The notes under the pieces: model-generated | The model's database searches: none | What the model was told of the DNA's origin: nothing | What the model saw: the letters and a program-made list of their open reading frames with translations, nothing else | NCBI GenBank assembly: GCA_003222205.1 | Contig: QHVC01000010.1 | Span: 1-36,022, forward strand | From: Gemmatimonadota bacterium | GTDB lineage: Bacteria; Gemmatimonadota; Gemmatimonadetes; Gemmatimonadales; GWC2-71-9 | DNA: 36,022 nucleotides | Direction of reading: 5' to 3' | Shown: positions 16,305 to 27,599 of the stretch, one piece after another | How the letters are laid out: each line of letters starts with the position of its first letter | Position numbering within the stretch: the stretch's first letter is position 1 | Translations under genes and position numbers: made by a program

Positions 16305-17242
16305 CGTACGCAGGCGAAGATCGCCGGCGCGCCGTCGCTTCCCCGATCGGCGCGGGCCGGCGGGCGGTGACCCCCGAAGTGCTGCGGCAGGTCAAGGGGA
16401 TCGAGCTCCGGACCCGCACGCTGGTCAATACCCTGTTCAGCGGCGAATACCGCTCCGTATTCCGGGGGCAGGGGATCGAGTTCGCGGAGGTGCGCGGCTA
16501 CCAGGACGGCGATGACTTCCGGTCGATCGACTGGAACGTCAGCGCCCGCATGGGCCACCCCTACGTGAAGAGCTACGCCGAAGAGCGCGAGATCGCCTTG
16601 CTCCTGGTCGTGGACCAGTCGGGCTCGCTGCACTTCGGCGCCCCCTACACCAAGGCCGGTCTCGCGGTCGAAGTCGCTGCGGTGCTGGCGCTCGCGGCGG
16701 CGCGCCACAGCGACCGCGTGGGCGCGGTGCTGTTCGCTGACCGCGTCGAGTACGTCATCCGGCCCGCGAAGGGACGCTCCCACGCGCTGCGGGTGATCCG
16801 CGACCTCGTCGCGTTCCGGCCGCGGGGGCGCGGGACCAACCTGGCCGAGGGGCTGCGCTACGCGGCGAAGCTGGTGCGGCATCGGGGGATCGTGGTCGTG
16901 CTCTCGGACTTCCGCGCGGAAGGGTGGGAGGAGCCACTGGCGATGCTCCAGGCGGAGCACGACGTCGTGGCGATCAGCGTGGATGACGCGCGGGAAATCG
17001 ACGTCCCCGACGCCGGCTGGGTGGAGCTCGAAGATGCCGAGACCGGCCGCCGCGTCCTGCTGAACTCCAGCGATCCCGCGGCGCGCCACCGCATCCTCGC
17101 CGCTGCGACCCAGCACGTGCAGGAACGGCAGAAGAAGCTCACGCGCGCGGGGGTCGATCACATCTCGCTCCACACCCACGTGCCGTACGGCGTGCCGCTG
17201 CGCCGCGCGTTCGCCCAGCGGGCGCGGAGACTGCGGCGATGA
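16301..17242 (+). CDS. DUF58 domain protein (VWA-like partner of MoxR)
   Basis: A 313-residue soluble protein of the DUF58 family. The conserved core GQGIEFAEVRGYQDGDDFRS (about 57-76), then IDWNVSARMG, is the family signature. A von Willebrand A-like domain follows with DQSGSL (about 106-111), which fits the metal-site DxSxS pattern. VVVLSDFRAEGWEEPL (about 197-212) supplies another VWA strand. DUF58 proteins almost always pair with MoxR ATPases; the biochemical role is not settled. The GTG start overlaps the moxR stop; the N-terminal 25 residues before VTPEVLRQVKGIEL are poorly conserved in type. Confidence 0.93.
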
Positions 17243-18069
17243 ACCCGCTGGTCCCCGTGTTGGCCCTGCTGCAAGGGCCGTCCCCCGGGTGGACCGCCGC
17301 TCCCTCCGCGCCCACCGTGGGCGACACGATCTGGCTCACCCGCCTCGTACCGGCCGATGCCGGCTGGCGCGTCCGCCCCGGCCGCCTCGACGCGGCGCGA
17401 GACCTCGAGCCGCTCGGCGACGCGACGGTGCTGCGGGCGACGGGGGGCTGGCTCGTGCGCTACCCGGTGGTCGTGTGGACGCCGGGGCGGCACGACGTGA
17501 CCCTGCCGCCCGTGTGGCGCCTGGGTCCGGCCGGGCAGGCGGACTCGGTCTCCGGCGGCGTCGCGGCGGTGCAGGTGCGCAGCGTCCTCCCTCCCGCCGA
17601 CTCCGCGCGCCGGCCCGACCCCAAGCCCGCTCTGGACCCCCTCGCGCGCAGCGACGAGTCGGCGCTGCCCGTGGTCGGCGCCGGGGCGGTCGCCGGTCTC
17701 GCCCTCGCGTCGGGGATGCTGCTGCGCCGCCGCCGCCCGCGGAAGCTCCCGACTGCCCGGCCGATCGCCGCCGAGCCGGAAACACCCGACGCGCGCTGGC
17801 TCGCGGCCGGCGAGCCGAAGGCGGTCGCGGCGCGGGCGGCGGCGCGGCTGCGGGCGGCGGTGGCGCGGGCGGTGCCGGAGGCCCACCCGGCGCTCTCGAC
17901 CGCGGAATGCCTGGCGGCGGTCGCCGCCCGCGCCCCGGCGCTGCCGCTGCGCGATCTGCGCGACGTGCTCACCGCCCTCGATCAAGTGGACTTCGCGACT
18001 GCGCACGGCGCGGATGTCGGCGCGCTCGCGCAACGGGCCAGCGCGCTGGCCGCGAAGGTCGCGCCATGA
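17239..18069 (+). CDS. Bat-operon membrane protein (DUF4381-like position)
   Basis: A 276-residue membrane protein in the slot between DUF58 and BatA. A weak N-terminal hydrophobic stretch (PLVPVLALLQG) could be a signal. A beta-rich region of about 110 residues (HDVTLPPVWRLG near 90) follows. A single membrane segment (VVGAGAVAGLALASGMLL, about 144-161) is capped by Arg-rich RRRRPRK. The C-terminal cytoplasmic part is helical and Ala-rich. This matches the layout of small DUF4381-like proteins in Bat operons, but I cannot confirm the family by eye. It overlaps both neighbours by 4 nt. Confidence 0.7.
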   Translation: MNPLVPVLALLQGPSPGWTAAPSAPTVGDTIWLTRLVPADAGWRVRPGRLDAARDLEPLGDATVLRATGGWLVRYPVVVWTPGRHDVTLPPVWRLGPAGQADSVSGGVAAVQVRSVLPPADSARRPDPKPALDPLARSDESALPVVGAGAVAGLALASGMLLRRRRPRKLPTARPIAAEPETPDARWLAAGEPKAVAARAAARLRAAVARAVPEAHPALSTAECLAAVAARAPALPLRDLRDVLTALDQVDFATAHGADVGALAQRASALAAKVAP

Positions 18070-19046
18070 GCTTCGCCCGGCCGCTGCTGCTCCTGGGGCT
18101 CCTGGCACTGCCGCTGTGGTGGTGGGCGCGGGCGCAGCGGTTGCGGCACCTCACGGGCGTGCGCTACTCCGACGTGCGGCCGGCGGTGGGGCTGCTGGAG
18201 CGGGCGTGGGTGGCGCAAGTACCCGTGGCGCTGCGCAGCGTGTGCTACGGCGCGCTCGTGCTCGCCGCGTCCGGGCCGCGCCTCGGCGCGGCGCGCGCCG
18301 AGGTGCGGAGCGAGGGGATCTCGATCGTCATCGCGCTGGACATCTCGAGCAGCATGCTCTCGGAGGATTTCTCCCCCTCGAACCGCCTGGACGTCGCCAA
18401 ACAGACGGCGATCGACTTCGTGCGCGGCCGCCAGTCGGACCGGATCGGGGTGGTGGCGTTCGCCGCCGAGGCGCTGACGCAGGTCCCGATCACGACCGAT
18501 TACGGGGTGCTCGAGCAGGCGATCGCCAACATTCACATCGGGGCGCTCGAGGACGGCACCGCCATCGGCACCGGCATTGCGACCGCCGCCAACCGGCTGC
18601 GTCGCGCGCCGGGGAAGAGCAAGGTGATCATCCTCCTCACCGACGGGGAAAACAACCGCGGCACCGTGGACCCCCGCACCGCCGCGCAGGCGGCGGCGGC
18701 GTTCGGGATCCGGATCTACACGATCGGGGTCGGCACGCAGGGCGAGGCGCCGGTGCCCACCGGTCGCGGGTTCCTGGGGATGCGCTACCAGACGATGCCG
18801 GTCCAGATCGACGAGCGCCTGCTCGGGGAAATCGCGGCGGGAAGCGGCGGCCGCTACTTCCGCGCCACCGACTCCGAGTCGCTGCGCCGCATCTTCGACG
18901 AGATCAACCGGCTGGAAAAGAGCACGGTGCAGCGGGTGATCTATCGACGGTTCGACGAGGCCTATCGCCTGCCGCTGGCGCTCGCCCTTCTGGCGCTGGC
19001 CCTCGAGGTCGTGCTGTCCGCCACGCTGGTCGTGCGCGTGCCGTGA
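18066..19046 (+). CDS. batA: BatA-like VWA domain membrane protein
   Basis: A 326-residue membrane-anchored VWA protein. N-terminal membrane segments lie at about 5-20 and 56-70, then the VWA domain from about 85 to 285, and a C-terminal membrane helix near 300-324. The complete metal-ion-dependent adhesion site is visible: DISSSM (about 94-99), a later Thr in DGTAIGTGIATA near 160-171, and LLTDGENN (about 187-194). BatA/BatB proteins accompany MoxR and were named for aerotolerance in Bacteroides; their binding partners are unknown. It overlaps the previous gene as ATGA and shares one base with the next start. Confidence 0.93.
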   Translation: MSFARPLLLLGLLALPLWWWARAQRLRHLTGVRYSDVRPAVGLLERAWVAQVPVALRSVCYGALVLAASGPRLGAARAEVRSEGISIVIALDISSSMLSEDFSPSNRLDVAKQTAIDFVRGRQSDRIGVVAFAAEALTQVPITTDYGVLEQAIANIHIGALEDGTAIGTGIATAANRLRRAPGKSKVIILLTDGENNRGTVDPRTAAQAAAAFGIRIYTIGVGTQGEAPVPTGRGFLGMRYQTMPVQIDERLLGEIAAGSGGRYFRATDSESLRRIFDEINRLEKSTVQRVIYRRFDEAYRLPLALALLALALEVVLSATLVVRVP

Positions 19047-20659
19047 TGACCTTCGACGCCCCGTTCGTCCTGCTGTGCGCGCCGGTGATCGGCGGCGCGG
19101 TGTGGTTCGCGGCCGCGTGGGCGCGGCGGGTGCGCATCCGGCGGGCCCGGCGCTGGTCGGTGGAAACCGAGCGCACCGCGCGCGCTTCGGGGCGCTTGGT
19201 GCCCACGGCGCTCTCGGTGGCGGCCTTCCTCGGCACGGTCGCGCTCTCGGGACCGCGCTGGGGCGAGGAGCGGATCGTCGCCGAAACGCGGGGCCTGAAC
19301 CTCGTCGTCGCCGTGGACATCTCGCGCTCGATGCTCGCCGAGGACGCCGCCCCCAGCCGCATGGCGCGCGCGATCCGCGAGGCGCGCCGCCTCGTGCAGG
19401 ACCTCGACGGCGACCGCCTCGGTCTGATCGCCTTCGCCGGGCAGAGCTACATCCTGTCGCCGCTCTCGGTGGACGCGTCGGCGCTGGAGCTGAACCTCGA
19501 CGCCCTCGACCCCGACGTCGCCTCGGAAGGGGGGACATCGCTCGCGCCGGTCCTGCAACAGGGTCGCGAGCTGGTGGAGGCCGGCTCGCCGCTCGCCGAT
19601 CGCGTCCTCGTCGTGTTCACCGACGGCGAAGCGCACGACTCGCTCCCGGACGTCCTGCTGGCGGCTCGCCGAGTCGCGGACAATGGCGTGCACCTCGTGC
19701 TCGTCGCCGAAGGCGGGCGGCCCCCGGCGCGGATCCCCGTGCGCGACGACCGCGGTCAGCTCCAGGGGTGGCAGCAAGATGAAAACGGCGTCGTCATCCA
19801 AACCGCGCGGCGCGACGATGTGCTCGGCGCCGTCGCCGATGCGGCGCAGGGGACCCTCGTCGCCGCCGACCTGCCCGACCAGGCCGGCGCCGTCCGGGAC
19901 CTGGTCGCCTCCTACAAGCGCAGCCGCTCCACCGAGTCGCGCGCCGAGCGCGGGCGCCCACGCGCCTGGATCCCGCTCACGCTGGCGGCGGCGCTGCTGT
20001 TGTGGGCGTCGGTCGCGGGCCGCACGGCGGCGCTGATCGGGCTCGCGCTGGTCGTGGGCGCGGGCGGCGCGACGGCGCAAGCCAGCCGGCGTCCCTCAGA
20101 GCCCGGCTTTCGCACGCGCTACCTCGAGCAGCTGGCCCACCGCGGGGCGGACGATACGACCTGGTACAACCTGGGGACCGATGCGCTCGCCGCTGGCGAC
20201 ACCGCCAATGCGCGCACGGCACTGTCGAAGGCCGCGACGTCACTCGACCCCGAGATCCGGTTCCGCGCCCTGTACAACCTCGGCCTCCTGGCCCTGCGCG
20301 AAGCGCGCGCGGACAGTGGCGTCCGCGAGGCGCATCTCACGGACGCGGAGCGGGCGTACCGTGAGGCACTGTTGCTCAAGCCGCACCACCTGCCGGCCAA
20401 GTGGAATCTGGAGCTCGCGATCCGCGAGCAGCGCGGCGGAGGGGGATCCCAGGCGCCCCGGCCCAATCCGGGGCGGGCAGGCGGCGGGGAAGCGAGCCCG
20501 GCCAGCCCGCAGCCCCAGCAGCGCGCCAGCGCGGGGGGGCTCTCCCAAGAGCGGGCGACGGAGATTTTGAACTCCATCGGTGAAGAGGAGCTGCGGACGC
20601 GCAAGGACCGCAGCGGGCGGGCGCGGCAGGCCGCCGAGCGGGGGGTCAAGAACTGGTGA
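19046..20659 (+). CDS. BatB-BatC fusion: VWA domain plus TPR protein
   Basis: A 537-residue protein that joins two Bat proteins normally encoded separately. Residues 1-300 are BatB-like: membrane segments near 5-25 and 50-68, then a VWA domain with DISRSM (about 92-97), GGTSLAPVL near 165 and FTDGEAHD (about 191-198). Hydrophobic segments follow at about 308-345; the last (ALIGLALVVGAGGATAQA, near 331) looks like an internal signal peptide. Residues about 365-465 carry TPR-like helices (WYNLGTDALAAGDTANARTA and YREALLLKPHHLPAKWNLEL). The tail is Gly/Pro/Gln-rich and then charged (EEELRTRKDR), as in BatC. It overlaps the BatD-like gene as GTGA. Confidence 0.88.
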   Translation: MTFDAPFVLLCAPVIGGAVWFAAAWARRVRIRRARRWSVETERTARASGRLVPTALSVAAFLGTVALSGPRWGEERIVAETRGLNLVVAVDISRSMLAEDAAPSRMARAIREARRLVQDLDGDRLGLIAFAGQSYILSPLSVDASALELNLDALDPDVASEGGTSLAPVLQQGRELVEAGSPLADRVLVVFTDGEAHDSLPDVLLAARRVADNGVHLVLVAEGGRPPARIPVRDDRGQLQGWQQDENGVVIQTARRDDVLGAVADAAQGTLVAADLPDQAGAVRDLVASYKRSRSTESRAERGRPRAWIPLTLAAALLLWASVAGRTAALIGLALVVGAGGATAQASRRPSEPGFRTRYLEQLAHRGADDTTWYNLGTDALAAGDTANARTALSKAATSLDPEIRFRALYNLGLLALREARADSGVREAHLTDAERAYREALLLKPHHLPAKWNLELAIREQRGGGGSQAPRPNPGRAGGGEASPASPQPQQRASAGGLSQERATEILNSIGEEELRTRKDRSGRARQAAERGVKNW

Positions 20660-22979
20660 TCGCCGCGCTCGCGCTGGTCGCGCTGGCGCAGGGGCCGCCC
20701 GATGTCACCGCCACGGTGGATCGGACCCGCGTGCGCGTCGGCGAGCCGGTGACCCTCACCGTGCGTGCGCGCGCCCGATCGGTTGAGCCGCTCGACATCG
20801 TCCTGCCTTCGCTGGCGGGCTTCGCCATCGTCGGCTCGCGCGACTTCACCGAGGTCTCCGTGGGCGGGAGCGGCGGATCGGTGCGGACCATGAGCCGGTC
20901 GCTCGAGCTGCGCGCCGACCGCGCGGGCACGCTGGTGATCGGACCGGTGACGGTGCGCCAGGGCGCACGGACCGTGCGGACAGATCCCATTAGTGTCACG
21001 GTGGACAGCGCTGCGGGGACGGGCAACGGCCTCGCCGCGCTCGCCCGCTCGCTGCTCGAGGCGGCGCCGCCGCCCACCCGAGCCGACGAGGTCAGCCTCA
21101 CGATCGTCCTGTCGGCGGATACCGTGATCGTCGGCCAGCAGCTCGACGTCGTGGCCGCCGCGTGGTTCCCGCGCGAGCTCAGGAATCGCCTGCGCCAGGC
21201 GCCGGTCGTCACCCTGGCGGTCCCCAACGGGGTCTGGGCGTACCCCCCCATCGCCCCCGAGGGGGTGGCGCTGTCGCGCAAAGTCCGCGGGCAGTGGATG
21301 GACCTCTTCGTCGTCCATCAGGTCGAATTCCCCCTCGCGCCGGGCCGCCTCGCGCTGCCGCCGGCCACCGTCGCCTATGGTCTCCCCGTGACGTTCTCGT
21401 TTTTCAGTCGTGAGGAGCGTTACGAGCTGCAGAGCGATTCGATCTTCCTCGTCGCCGTCCCTTCGCCGGCTGCGGGGCGCCCGGCCGACGATCGCGGCGT
21501 CGTGGGGCGCGGGCTCACGCTCGCGCTCACGGTCGAGCCCACCGACACGCGCGTGGGGGAGCCGATCGAGGTGTCGGCCGACGTGACCGGCGTGGGCAAC
21601 GTGGCCCTGTGGGCCGACCCGGCGCTGCGCTGGCCCGCCGGGTTCCGCGTGTACCCCGGTCAGACCACCACGCGGGTCCAGCCGCTGGGGGGGTTGATCG
21701 CGGGGACCAAGACGTTCCACTATCTCGCCGTTCCCGACTCGGCGGGATCCTTCCTCCTGCCGGAAGTGCGCTACCCGTACTACGACCTGGGCACGGGGAC
21801 TTACGCCGTGGTCCACGTGGCGCCGCGCACGCTCGCCGTCGCTCCGGGGGCCGAGCCACGGGCCGCGCGCGCGCTCCCGTCGCTGCTGGCGCGCGGCCCG
21901 GAAGCGGGCGGGGTCTCTGGGGCGCTGGGCGACCTGCCGGCGTGGACCTGGGTGTTGGCCTGGCTGCTGCCGGCGCTGCTGTGGCTGCTGGGGCGCCGCC
22001 CGCGCGCCGCGGTGGCGGCGGTCGCGACACCGGCGCAGCAGCTCTCGCGACTCGGGCGTCTGGAACGGGAGTTTCAGGGCGTGCTGGCCAACCACGTCGT
22101 CGACCCGGAGACGCGTGCCGGCGACGGATTGGCCCGCGCGCTGCGGGCCGCGGGCATCGAGCCGGCGGTGGCCGAGCACGTCATGCGCCTGCGCGACCGA
22201 CTGCGCTCCGCGCGGTACGGTCCGCGAGGTGTCGGGGATCCAGCCGAGCTGGGCGCCGAGCTGGAGCAAGTGCTCCGCGTCCTGCGCGGGGGCGGGCGCC
22301 GCGGCGGGCGGCTCGCCCTCGCGGGGATCGGCGCATTGCTGGTGCTTGCGGCGCCCGCCCACGCCCAGCGGTCGAGCGCCGAGGCGCTGTATGAAGCAGG
22401 CGCGTTGCGCGCCGCCGCGGATTCCTTCGCCGCTCGTGCTGCCGCCGAACCGCGGATTGCGGCGCACTGGTACGATCTCGGCGCGACGCTGTACCGCGCG
22501 GGCGCCGACGGCAAGGCCACCACGGCGTGGACGATCGCCGCCCGCCTCGCGCCGCGGAACGCAGTGGTGCGGCGCGCCCGCCGCCTGCTGCCGCCGCCGG
22601 ACGCCGCCAGCGAGTCGTTGCTCGCGGTGGGGCCCGCGACCCCGGCGGAGTGGTGGCTCGCTGCCACGCTCGCGTGGTGGCTCGCCTGGGCCCTGGTGCT
22701 GGCCCGGCGCCGGGCCCGCTGGCCCGCGGCGCTCGCCGTGCTGGCCTGCCTGGCGGGCGGGCTCGGCGCCGTCGAATGGCGGCACCGCCAGCGCCCCGTC
22801 GCGGTCGTTCTCGCTCCGGCGACGCTGGTGCGGGTCGCCCCCTACGGCAGCGCGACCGCGGGCACCTCCCTCGACGTGGGGGCCGCCGTGCTCGTCGAGG
22901 ACCACTACGGTGCCTGGCTGCGGGTCGCGCGCCCGGACGGCGTGCGGGGATGGGTACTCGCGAGGGACGTGGCGACGCT

Positions 22980-22983
<4 letters not shown>
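20656..22983 (+). CDS. BatD-BatE fusion: oxygen-tolerance domain, TPR and SH3-like
   Basis: A 775-residue membrane protein. A short N-terminal signal (MIAALALVALAQG) precedes a BatD-type region of Ig-like beta domains (about 15-415; typical phrases are RVRVGEPVTLTVRA and FPLAPGRLALPPATVAYG). A membrane helix lies near 432-450. Residues about 545-571 are Arg-rich, then hydrophobic, ending APAHAQ, which reads like a buried signal peptide. A BatE-like part follows: TPR-like helices (575-645), two membrane segments (about 660-705) and a bacterial SH3-like domain (about 715-775) with LVEDHYGAWLRVARPDGVRGW split across strands. The GTG start overlaps the previous stop; the stop overlaps mutL. Confidence 0.87.
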
Positions 22984-24673
<1,690 letters not shown>

Positions 24674-24677
<4 letters not shown>

Positions 24678-25636
24678 CGCCTCCGCTCACGCCCGTCCTC
24701 GTCGGCGCCACCGCGGTGGGGAAGACGGTGGTGGCGGCGGCGCTCGCGGCACGGCTCCCCCTTACCGTTCTCTCCGCCGATGCGCGTCAGGTGTATCGCG
24801 GCCTCGATGTCGGAACCGCCAAGCCCGACGCTGAGGTGCGCCGACGGGTGCCTCACGTAGGGCTCGACCTCATCGCGCCTGGGGAGCGCTACAGCGCCGG
24901 GCGGTTCGCGCGCGCTGCCGCGACGTGGCTGGCGGAGATCCGCGCCGACGGACGCGTGCCATGGGTCGTCGGCGGCACGGGGTTTTACGTCCGGGCGCTG
25001 GCCGAAGGATTGTTCCGCGAGCCGCCGCTCGAGCCGGCGCGGCGGGAGCGGCTGCGCGGCTGGGCGGGGGAACTCGCGGCGCCCGAGTTGGCGCGCTGGG
25101 CGGGGCGGCTGGATCGGCGCTTCGCTGGCGGCGGCCGGCAGCGCGCCGCGCGCGCCGTCGAGGTGGCGCTGCTTACCGGACGAGCGCTCTCGTGGTGGCA
25201 GCGCGAGGCGCGGGAGACGGGCGTGATGCGCCCGTGGTACATTCACCTGACCTTGCCGCGGGAGACGCTGCACCGGCGCATCGCCGAGCGGGTGGACCGC
25301 ATGCTCGCGGCCGGGTTGGTGACCGAGGTGGAACATGTCCTCGCCGGGGGCGTCGCTCCCGCCGCGCCCGGCCTCGATGGGGTGGGGTACCGTGAGGTCG
25401 TCGCCATGTTGCAGGGGCGATTGGCGGCCGCCGGCCTGCGTGAGGCGATCGTGGTCGCCACGCGGCAGTACGCGAAGCGGCAGGAGACGTGGTTCAGAAA
25501 CCAACTGCGTTCGCGGTCATCGGTCGTGGGTTCTCGGTCGGACGAGGTGTGGACTCTGGATGCAACACCGGAGCCCGACAAGCTCGCGGCCGCGGTTCTG
25601 GATCGGTGGCGTGCCATCACGACTGACGACCGATAA
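24674..25636 (+). CDS. miaA: tRNA dimethylallyltransferase
   Basis: A 320-residue enzyme that transfers dimethylallyl to A37 of tRNAs reading UNN codons, which would include the two tRNA-Ser genes of this window. The P-loop GATAVGKTVV is at about 12-21, SADARQVYRGLDVGTAKP (about 35-52) and VGGTGFYVRALAEGLF (about 98-113) are family signatures, and the C-terminal ATRQYAKRQETWFRNQL (about 262-278) is the conserved tRNA-binding end. After that, about 40 poorly conserved residues are encoded by a stretch framed by inverted short repeats (25513-25655), so the native C-terminus was probably remodelled. GTG 24674 overlaps the mutL stop; mutL-miaA adjacency is common. Confidence 0.95.
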
Positions 25637-25655
25637 CCGACAACCGACGACCGCC
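25513..25655. repeat. Inverted CGGTCGT-type repeats spanning miaA 3' end
   Basis: The left arm (25513-25541, GGTCATCGGTCGTGGGTTC) and right arm (25621-25655, GACGACCGATAACCGACAAC and GACGACCG) are imperfect reverse complements. They bracket the last 35-40 codons of miaA and fill the 21-bp gap before bshA. No Shine-Dalgarno sequence for bshA is seen within the right arm. Confidence 0.65.
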
Positions 25656-25657
25656 CC

Positions 25658-26782
25658 ATGCGCATCGGCATCACCTGCTACCCGACCTACGGCGGCTCCG
25701 GCGCCGTTGCGACCGAGCTGGGGCTGGAGCTCGCCCGCCGCGGGCACGACGTCCACTTCATCGCGTATGCCAGCCCATTCCGGCTGCGGGGGGTGGTCGA
25801 GCGGGTGACCTTCCACGAGGTCGCGGCGATCGACTATCCGCTGTTCGAGCAGTCCCCGCACGCGCTGGCCCTGGCAGTCAAGCAGCACGAGGTCGCGCAG
25901 CGCGAGCGGCTGGATCTGCTGCACGTCCATTACGCGATCCCGTTCGCGACGACCGCGTGGCTCGCCAAACAGATGATGGCCAACGAGCGCGACTTGAAGG
26001 TCGTCACGACGCTGCACGGCACCGACATCACCCTGGTCGGCCAGGACCCCTCCTACTTCACCATTACGAAGTTCTCGATCGAGCGCTCCGACCGCGTGAC
26101 GGCGGTGTCGCAGTACCTGCGGGAGGAGACCTACCGGGCGTTTGGCTGCGCCGGGTGCGACGTCGTCGTGATCCCGAACTTCATCTCCACCGCCGACTAC
26201 TATCCGCCCCCGGAGGGCGCCCGCCGTCACCGCCTCGCTCCCGCCGACCACAAGATCCTCGTCCACGTGTCGAACTTCCGGCCCGTCAAGCGCGTGGCAG
26301 ACGTCATCCGCGTCTTCGCCGGCGTGCGTCGGGTGCTGCCCGCGACGCTCGTCATGGTCGGCGACGGGCCCGAGCGCGACTCCGCTCAGGCGGAGGTCGA
26401 TCGGCTGGGTCTGGCCCAGGACGTGCGCTTCTTCGGCAAGGTGGAGGACGTCGGAGAGATCCTGCGTGGCGCCGATCTGTTTCTGCTGCCGTCGCAGAGC
26501 GAGTCGTTCGGCCTCGCCGCCCTCGAGGCGATGGCGTGCGCGGTGCCCGTCGTGGCCAGCCGAGTCGGCGGGCTCCCGGAGGTTGTCACCGAGGGGGAAA
26601 CGGGCTACCTGGCCGCCGTCGGTGCGGTGGATGAGATGATCGAGCGCTCCGTCGCCTTGCTGCGCGATGCCACCGTGCACGCGCGGATGCGTCGGGCCGC
26701 CGCGCAGCGCGCGCGCGCGTTCGCCTCCGATCAGGTCGTCCCGCAGTACGAGCAGGTGTATGAGAGCGTGCTCCGTGACTGA
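25658..26782 (+). CDS. bshA: N-acetyl-alpha-D-glucosaminyl L-malate synthase BshA
   Basis: A 374-residue GT-B (GT4) glycosyltransferase that makes GlcNAc-malate from UDP-GlcNAc and L-malate, the first step of bacillithiol synthesis. The N-terminal [20 protein letters not shown] (2-21) and [17 protein letters not shown] (about 119-135) are specific to BshA. The GT4 nucleotide-sugar region is seen in [16 protein letters not shown] (about 206-221), [20 protein letters not shown] (about 282-301) and GGLPEVV. The start is the only sensible ATG, immediately after repeat sequence and without a visible ribosome-binding site. BshB and BshC genes are not in the window. Low-molecular-weight thiol metabolism based on bacillithiol is therefore likely in this organism. 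Confidence 0.95.
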   Translation: MRIGITCYPTYGGSGAVATELGLELARRGHDVHFIAYASPFRLRGVVERVTFHEVAAIDYPLFEQSPHALALAVKQHEVAQRERLDLLHVHYAIPFATTAWLAKQMMANERDLKVVTTLHGTDITLVGQDPSYFTITKFSIERSDRVTAVSQYLREETYRAFGCAGCDVVVIPNFISTADYYPPPEGARRHRLAPADHKILVHVSNFRPVKRVADVIRVFAGVRRVLPATLVMVGDGPERDSAQAEVDRLGLAQDVRFFGKVEDVGEILRGADLFLLPSQSESFGLAALEAMACAVPVVASRVGGLPEVVTEGETGYLAAVGAVDEMIERSVALLRDATVHARMRRAAAQRARAFASDQVVPQYEQVYESVLRD

Positions 26783-27599
26783 TCTGCTGCGGCTGGTCAG
26801 GGCGGGTAACCTCCTCGTCGCGGCCGCGGGCGTGCTCGCGGGGGGGTGGGTGGCCCTCGGCGCGATCGCGGTGCCACGCCTGCTCGGGTTCGCCGCCGTC
26901 GCGGCCGTCGGGTTCGGCGCCGCCGGCAACGCCTTGAACGATCTCCGCGACGTCGCCGCCGACCGGGTGAACCGCCCCGGGGGCGAGCGTCCGGTGGCGG
27001 CGGGGCGGCTGCGGCGCGAGACGGCGCATCTCGTGGCGGCGGCCGGGATTTTCATCGGTGTCGCCATGGCCGCTCTCGTGAGCGGCACCGCACTCCTCGT
27101 CGGGATTGCCGCGCTCGTCGTGATCGCTGCGTACTCGCCGCTCCTCAAGCCCGCCGGGGTCGCCGGAAACGTCGCCATCGCCGCCGTCGCGGGGCTGCCG
27201 CTGTGGTTCGGCGCCTTCGCGGTGGGACGGCCCGCGGCCGGCGTCGTGCCCTGGGTGCTCGCGGCCTGGATCCACCTCGTGCGCGAGATCGTCAAGGACA
27301 TCGAGGATGAGCCCGGCGACCGCGCCGCGGGCCGCCGCACCCTCCCGATCCGCTGGGGCGCGCGCCGGGCGGGCCTCCTCGCCGGAGCGTTGGCAGTGAC
27401 GTTCGTGCCGCTGAGCCTCGCCCTGCCGGTCGCCGCGCACTACCGCGGCGGCTACTATGCGCTCGCCGTGGTGCCCCAGCTGGCCGTGCTCGCCGCAGCG
27501 AGTCGGCTCTTCGTCGGGAGGCCTGAGCGGCTCAGCCGGCTGCTCAAGGGGGCGATGGTCGTCGGGCTGGCGGCGCTGGTCCTCGGGAAGGTCGCGTGA
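26775..27599 (+). CDS. UbiA-family prenyltransferase (DGGGP synthase-like)
   Basis: A 274-residue integral membrane prenyltransferase with about eight hydrophobic segments. The first Asp-rich motif is NALNDLRDVAADRVNRPGG (about 54-72), followed by ERPVAAGRL; the second is REIVKDIEDEPGDRAAGRRT (about 172-191). The NxxxD...NRP...RP..G pattern resembles archaeal-type digeranylgeranylglyceryl-phosphate synthases and their bacterial relatives more than 4-hydroxybenzoate or heme O enzymes. The prenyl acceptor here is unknown. GTG 26775 overlaps the bshA stop by 8 nt; the stop overlaps uppP by 4 nt. Confidence 0.85.
   Translation: MTDLLRLVRAGNLLVAAAGVLAGGWVALGAIAVPRLLGFAAVAAVGFGAAGNALNDLRDVAADRVNRPGGERPVAAGRLRRETAHLVAAAGIFIGVAMAALVSGTALLVGIAALVVIAAYSPLLKPAGVAGNVAIAAVAGLPLWFGAFAVGRPAAGVVPWVLAAWIHLVREIVKDIEDEPGDRAAGRRTLPIRWGARRAGLLAGALAVTFVPLSLALPVAAHYRGGYYALAVVPQLAVLAAASRLFVGRPERLSRLLKGAMVVGLAALVLGKVA

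Noticed and set aside
20119-22905. 928-codon minus-strand open frame opposite the BatD/E gene
   Set aside because: Its product is His/Arg/Gly-rich low-complexity sequence typical of antisense frames in GC-rich DNA; the plus-strand frame has real domains.
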